Of a stretch of DNA of 64,000 bases, positions 60,173 to 64,000 are shown piece by piece. The DNA comes from Hypholoma sublateritium FD-334 SS-4 (lineage: Eukaryota; Basidiomycota; Agaricomycetes; Agaricales; Strophariaceae), in the NCBI GenBank assembly GCA_000827495.1, contig KN817561.1:62001-126000 (forward strand). Reading direction: 5' to 3'. Positions within the stretch are counted from its first letter, which is position 1, and the number at the start of each line of letters is the position of its first letter. The position numbers were made by a program, and so were the translations under genes. A model generated the notes under the pieces. The model worked only from the letters and a program-made list of their open reading frames with translations. It ran no database searches and was not told where the DNA came from.

Positions 60173-61857
60173 TTATGATGGCAGAATAAATGGCCCGACG
60201 AGATACGCGAGCAAGAATCCGAACAACATCATCAGCATTGTGCTTGCAGGGCCAAGCATCTCCACTGCGCCCATCGTCGCAGCCTCTCGAAGCGCCGCCT
60301 GCAGACTCGACGCCATCGCGTCCATCCCAAATAGCGTTCGCGCCCTCGTCCGCGCGCGCTCTGCCACCGCTTCCCGCTCCGCCGGCGCAAGCTGCACGAT
60401 TTCTTCCAGCGCCTCCGCCCACACCTCCGCGTCGGGTGCCGCAAGCCAGCCCGTGCGCGCCCCGCGCGGGGCGGCGACCACACTCTCCGTCGGCCCACCC
60501 GAGTCGCACGCGAGCACAGGTACCCCGCACGCCATCGCCTCAACGGGGACGATCCCGAAGTGTTCGTTCGCGGGCGTGTACAGCAGAGCGCGCGTGACCG
60601 GGCTCCGAAGGAGCGCTGTGCGCTGTTCAGTAGTGAAGTTGAGGAGGAAGAGAACCTCCGGATCACCCTCGTCGGTCGTGAGAGGGGTGAGCGCGGCGGG
60701 GAGCGGCTTAGGTGAGAGGATGCTGTATGTAAGAGAGAGCGACTTGACGGAGGCGATAAGCTCCTCGAGGGTACCGACATTGTCTTCTAGGCGGGGATCG
60801 TACCCACCTGAAAAAATGTCAGAGATCGAAGACACAGATGATAAACATGTTACGCACCTGCAAGTACCAGGCGTAGATTCTCGGCGTTTGATGATTTGTC
60901 CTTTAGCAGAGCATATGCTCGAAGTGCTAGCATGGCATTCTTTTTGCCTTCGAACCTATTCAACGATAAGAGGGTTGGGCGGTATCTTGAAAAATAATCA
61001 ATACAATGTCGGGTCTCGTTGATAACACTAACGATGTAACTGCAATAATGTCGGGGTCGAAATGTTTGACTTCCCCTTCATAAGCCGAGATATTAATCCC
61101 GGGATATACGACGTGAGGCGTTTTAGTAATCGAAGGGAAATAAGAGTTAAATATTCGCCCGGTAAATTTCGAATTAGCAAGGATGATATCGGCTTGTCCT
61201 AGAACAAATCAATTCGCCATTCGATACAAAAATGAATGAACACTGACTCGTTGTAACCTCCTCCAGCCAATCCATGGGTATTCGGTATATACGCTTCAAA
61301 AGACCGACGTTTTTCTTGACAAGATTCCCTTCCACAAAAGCACCATTCGCCAGCAACTTATCAGGAAAATGACAGTAAAATACGACCCGCGTGCCGCCGA
61401 TGAGCCTGAGGAAGGGGATACACGTCGATAGCTGGTCAACAAAGTACACGTCGTATTTGGGAGCACCCCAAAGTAGGAGGTGCAGTGTCAGATGTAGTTG
61501 GCGCAAGTGAGCAAACAGAATGTGGAATTTGCCCGCCAAGGACCGGGGAAAAGGGGGGACGACGTAGTGGACATTCAGTGTTCCTGCGCGACATTTATAA
61601 GCGATTTCACGGAACACAAGTATAGACACTGTATACCATCTCTAGTCTCTTCGAAGCAGTGCCCAGGGTCGTGATATGAGGTGTACAGATCCACGGAGTG
61701 GCCGAGCTCTTGCAGGCCCAGCGCCGCGTCGACAACGAGTCGTTCGGCGCCACCTGTGTTACGACACCGAGGTCAGGGCGTGTTCTTTATAGCACAGAAC
61801 GCATTAAGCACCGATCCCTAGGTCTGGGTGAAGAAATGCGATCCGAAGGGGTGGCAT
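60173..61857 (-). CDS. ALG2: Alpha-1,3/1,6-mannosyltransferase ALG2
   Basis: It adds the second and third mannoses to the dolichol-linked N-glycan precursor on the cytosolic face of the ER. The start [16 protein letters not shown] continues across an intron to [18 protein letters not shown], the glycosyltransferase-4 N-domain. [13 protein letters not shown] and [13 protein letters not shown] follow. GT1 domain blocks are [49 protein letters not shown] (the EX7E motif), [17 protein letters not shown] hydrophobic C-terminus ([20 protein letters not shown]) serves as membrane anchor. The closest relatives are fungal ALG2. The gene is intact with five introns. It works upstream of the oligosaccharyltransferase subunit near 25.5 kb. 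Confidence 0.93.
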
Positions 61858-62182
61858 CGTCGTATTAACCTTAAAAGCGACAGCGGACTCTGGAGCGTGT
61901 GCGGAGACCGCGAGCCACGTCTTACAATCAAATAAGGACAATGATGTCCGGCCCGGTTATTCCATCATATTTAGCGCCCGCCCATTCAACCGACGTTCGA
62001 CCAGACCATCGTCATTGCCTGACTTACACCCGACTTGCACCCGACAGCCTCGTAGTTCCTTAAGATCTTTCCTGACCAATCTGTTCCTAATGAATTGACT
62101 ACAGGAGTCCTTTCCTCACTTGAACCGGACTGCTTACCGCCATTCGATTTAATTAACGGTTATGGAGAAATTTTAAACATCT
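61858..62182. other. Spacer upstream of ALG2
   Basis: Promoter region of ALG2 and 3' end of the glyoxalase-like gene. No TATA box identified. Confidence 0.4.
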
Positions 62183-63212
62183 CTACGATTCCCAAGAAAT
62201 TTTCCCATATGGTGTAGTTCCACTACCTTTCTGAGATCCTTCGGCAACGCGAAACCCGACCTCGAATATCCCAATGTCCGAACCCGTTTCAGCCAGAAAC
62301 GCTGCCTGCTCTTCAGTCGCTGAAATTGAAACAACGAGCCGCGGTTGCCGCGCCCCCGGATGTACGGTGCCCAATTCCCAGGCAGCTCTCTCGTTCGTGG
62401 ACTCTACAGGTGGGCTCCCAATGACAGATACCAGCTCGCTTTTTACTTGGGCAAACGACGCCGAGGAAACGATGGCGTGGACGAAGGAGATGCCTTTGGT
62501 AGTTGATGGATGTTCAGAATTCGATGGGGGATCGCTGGGGACCTTCAGAATGGGAAAAATCAGTGAGAACTCGATCATGAGGGGATTGACGAAAGTAAAT
62601 TGACGCACTCGAAGAGCACGAGGGGTAACATCGCCGCAGAAGAATGGAAGAATTCCCCTGCTTTCAACGGGTGGTGGAGATATCAGCCACTTGAGAACCC
62701 TCCCATCTGGCCTCGTTCGGCCCCCGTCTTGCTCGGGAAGATAGAGGTCGGGATCGCCATGAGCACGCGCACGGGCGTTTATACTATCTGAAACGCTGTT
62801 TGTGCGCGATCCGTTCCCAAGGAACGCGAAATCTATCCATCCTGGAGACTTGTACGCCCACGGATTTTTGTCCCGGTCTGTGCGCTCGGGAGATCCTGGC
62901 GGATAATGTGATTGTGGGTGCGTGAAGGAAATCAATTCGAGATAAACGCCATCATCGAGAATCTGGGGTAGGCTATCAGGGATGATCTAGTGTTGAGCTA
63001 CATGGTAATCAACTTGCCACAAGGGCATTTTCAGTTAGACCTCCGGCGTGGACACCTCCGGGAAGCACCCTAGAAATGGTCAGACGCTGAGAATCTATGA
63101 GCGACTTGACTTACTTGAATCCGAGGGCCGTGAATTGCCTCGACGCTTCTTTTACTGAACCGGGAGGAGTCAAATGTACTATGTGGTCTAACGTGTGCGT
63201 GTTGATGGACAT
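62183..63212 (-). CDS. Glyoxalase-like domain protein
   Basis: The ATG at 63212 opens SINTHTLDHIVHLTPPGSV; two introns later VLPGGVHAGGLTENALV and ISFTHPQSHYPPG continue, matching the Glyoxalase_3-type family. Other blocks are PGWIDFAFLGNG, GGRTRPDGRVLKWLI, LPFFCGDVTPRA. The DHIVH histidine is a likely metal ligand, but the full metal set is not certain. The end (EEQAAFLAETGSDIGIFEVG) is unique to the family. About 300 residues. In fungi this family is unassigned; it may act on a small oxidised or cyclic substrate. The gene looks intact. Confidence 0.8.
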
Positions 63213-63511
63213 CGAATAGTCGAATGCTTCGTCTGTATCGTCTTAGTGGACGTCAGGTTTGTCCTTGGACCATGGGAAAGGTGTTTAAGTAGCAGTCAGT
63301 ATGCTGACTGAGGTACTATGGCGTCATTTGCAATGCAATTTAGTTCATGTGCAACTCGAATTACATATAATTCAAGATGATTCAACTGAGTAGTTTGAAG
63401 TTAAGGTCCAAACACAATGTGACGGCGGCGGCGTGTGCCAGTGGCACATATTGCACAGAACATTTCAATTTTTACTAAACTCCCAGCCCGAAAATTTACA
63501 GAAAATCAGAT
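63213..63511. other. Spacer between glyoxalase-like and right-edge genes
   Basis: AT-rich promoter of the glyoxalase-like gene and 3' UTR of the right-edge gene. Confidence 0.4.
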
Positions 63512-64000
63512 TTATCGCCTCGTTGGACTTCCACCCATTTCTAGCTTTGCCCCAAGAGGCTTGTCCCGCCATGAGTTGAAAGCCTTTTGCCATTGTTCGG
63601 GCGAAATCTTTCCCTTCTTAAGCCTGCGACCCCACTTCTTCAGATATTTATCCAGCTCCTCGTCGTGTTCATCTGTCTTGACGTCCTCACCGGGGTCCGT
63701 TTCGATCATGATGTTCGGCTCTTTAGGGAAGCCCAGATATGCGCGAGTGTGCATATTTATACGAAGGAGCTTGCATGTATTGGGCAGGAACTCCCGCATC
63801 ATCTCCTTCTCCCAATCTGTGCACTCTCGCCCAGATATATCCTTCATGAGTTCGTAGACGCTCTGGAGGTCGTGGTAGTCAAAGTTCGCACTAGCGCCAA
63901 CAAGATCTTTCAAACGCGCTTCGCGCAGAATGGACACTCGCTTCTTTGGTTTCCAAATCAGCTGCCCTAGCAGAGGCATCCGCTTCGCGTAATCGCGGTT
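63512..64000 (-). CDS. Hypothetical protein, 3' part only (runs off right edge)
   Basis: On the minus strand the frame is open from the right edge to a TAA at 63512. It reads KRMPLLGQLIWKPKKRVSIL, LKDLVGASANFDYHDLQSVY, MKDISGRECTDWEKEMMREF, TRAYLGFPKEPNIMIE, then an acidic stretch and a basic helix (LDKYLKKWGRRLKKGKISPE) before GGSPTRR. No domain is recognised. The internal ATG at 63979 is not certainly the start because no stop precedes it before the edge. No intron is needed within the visible part. Confidence 0.6.
   Translation of the reverse strand, partial: NRDYAKRMPLLGQLIWKPKKRVSILREARLKDLVGASANFDYHDLQSVYELMKDISGRECTDWEKEMMREFLPNTCKLLRINMHTRAYLGFPKEPNIMIETDPGEDVKTDEHDEELDKYLKKWGRRLKKGKISPEQWQKAFNSWRDKPLGAKLEMGGSPTRR

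Overview
The window looks like nuclear DNA of a filamentous basidiomycete, most probably an Agaricomycete. The support is direct: genes are split by many short introns (about 45-65 bp) with GTRNGT donors, CTNAY branch points and YAG acceptors; several exons are only 5-25 nt long; and the gene content is fungal (Zn2Cys6 regulator, Argonaute, C2-NACHT-ankyrin receptor, chitin deacetylase, PL14-type lyase, CBM21 phosphatase targeting subunit, gag-like zinc-knuckle remnant, basidiomycete-restricted families). There is no operon structure. I found no tRNA, rRNA or CRISPR array.

Layout. 0-14.3 kb: the 5' part of an unknown gene at the left edge; a secreted His/Pro/Ala-rich protein; a membrane-anchored histidine acid phosphatase divergent from an intact Argonaute with about 22 introns; and a glycogen-targeting PP1 regulatory subunit. 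14.3-21.1 kb is a gene-poor stretch with no convincing coding sequence. 21.1-28.5 kb: a Zn2Cys6 transcription factor, adenylate kinase divergent from the oligosaccharyltransferase subunit WBP1/OST48, and a nuclear-looking unknown with an apparent homopolymer frameshift. 29-34.2 kb is accessory: a decaying gag-like CCHC gene, a 51-residue Cys-rich protein, a kinase-like protein without recognisable catalytic motifs, and an orphan exon pair. 34.3-42.1 kb is mostly housekeeping: glutamate 5-kinase (proline synthesis), PRPP synthetase, chitin deacetylase and a methyltransferase. 43-48.6 kb: the NLR-type receptor and the PL14-like lyase. 50.4-64 kb: a DUF6593-like protein, L-rhamnose mutarotase, an unknown, a Rab11/Ypt31 GTPase, an F-box protein, an M50B-like membrane peptidase, the ALG2 mannosyltransferase, a glyoxalase-like protein and a partial gene at the right edge.

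Functional threads. WBP1 and ALG2 both serve N-glycosylation. Chitin deacetylase, the PL14-like lyase and rhamnose mutarotase point to cell-wall and extracellular sugar chemistry. Argonaute and the NACHT-ankyrin receptor are genome-defence and non-self-recognition type genes. No gene cluster with an obviously shared new function stands out. The most unusual signals are the P-loop of the NLR carried on a 25-nt exon, its near-identical ankyrin repeats and GC-AG intron, the 5-nt exon in the Rab gene, and the degenerate kinase-like gene. All gene models here were spliced by eye from the DNA; none is supported by transcripts.
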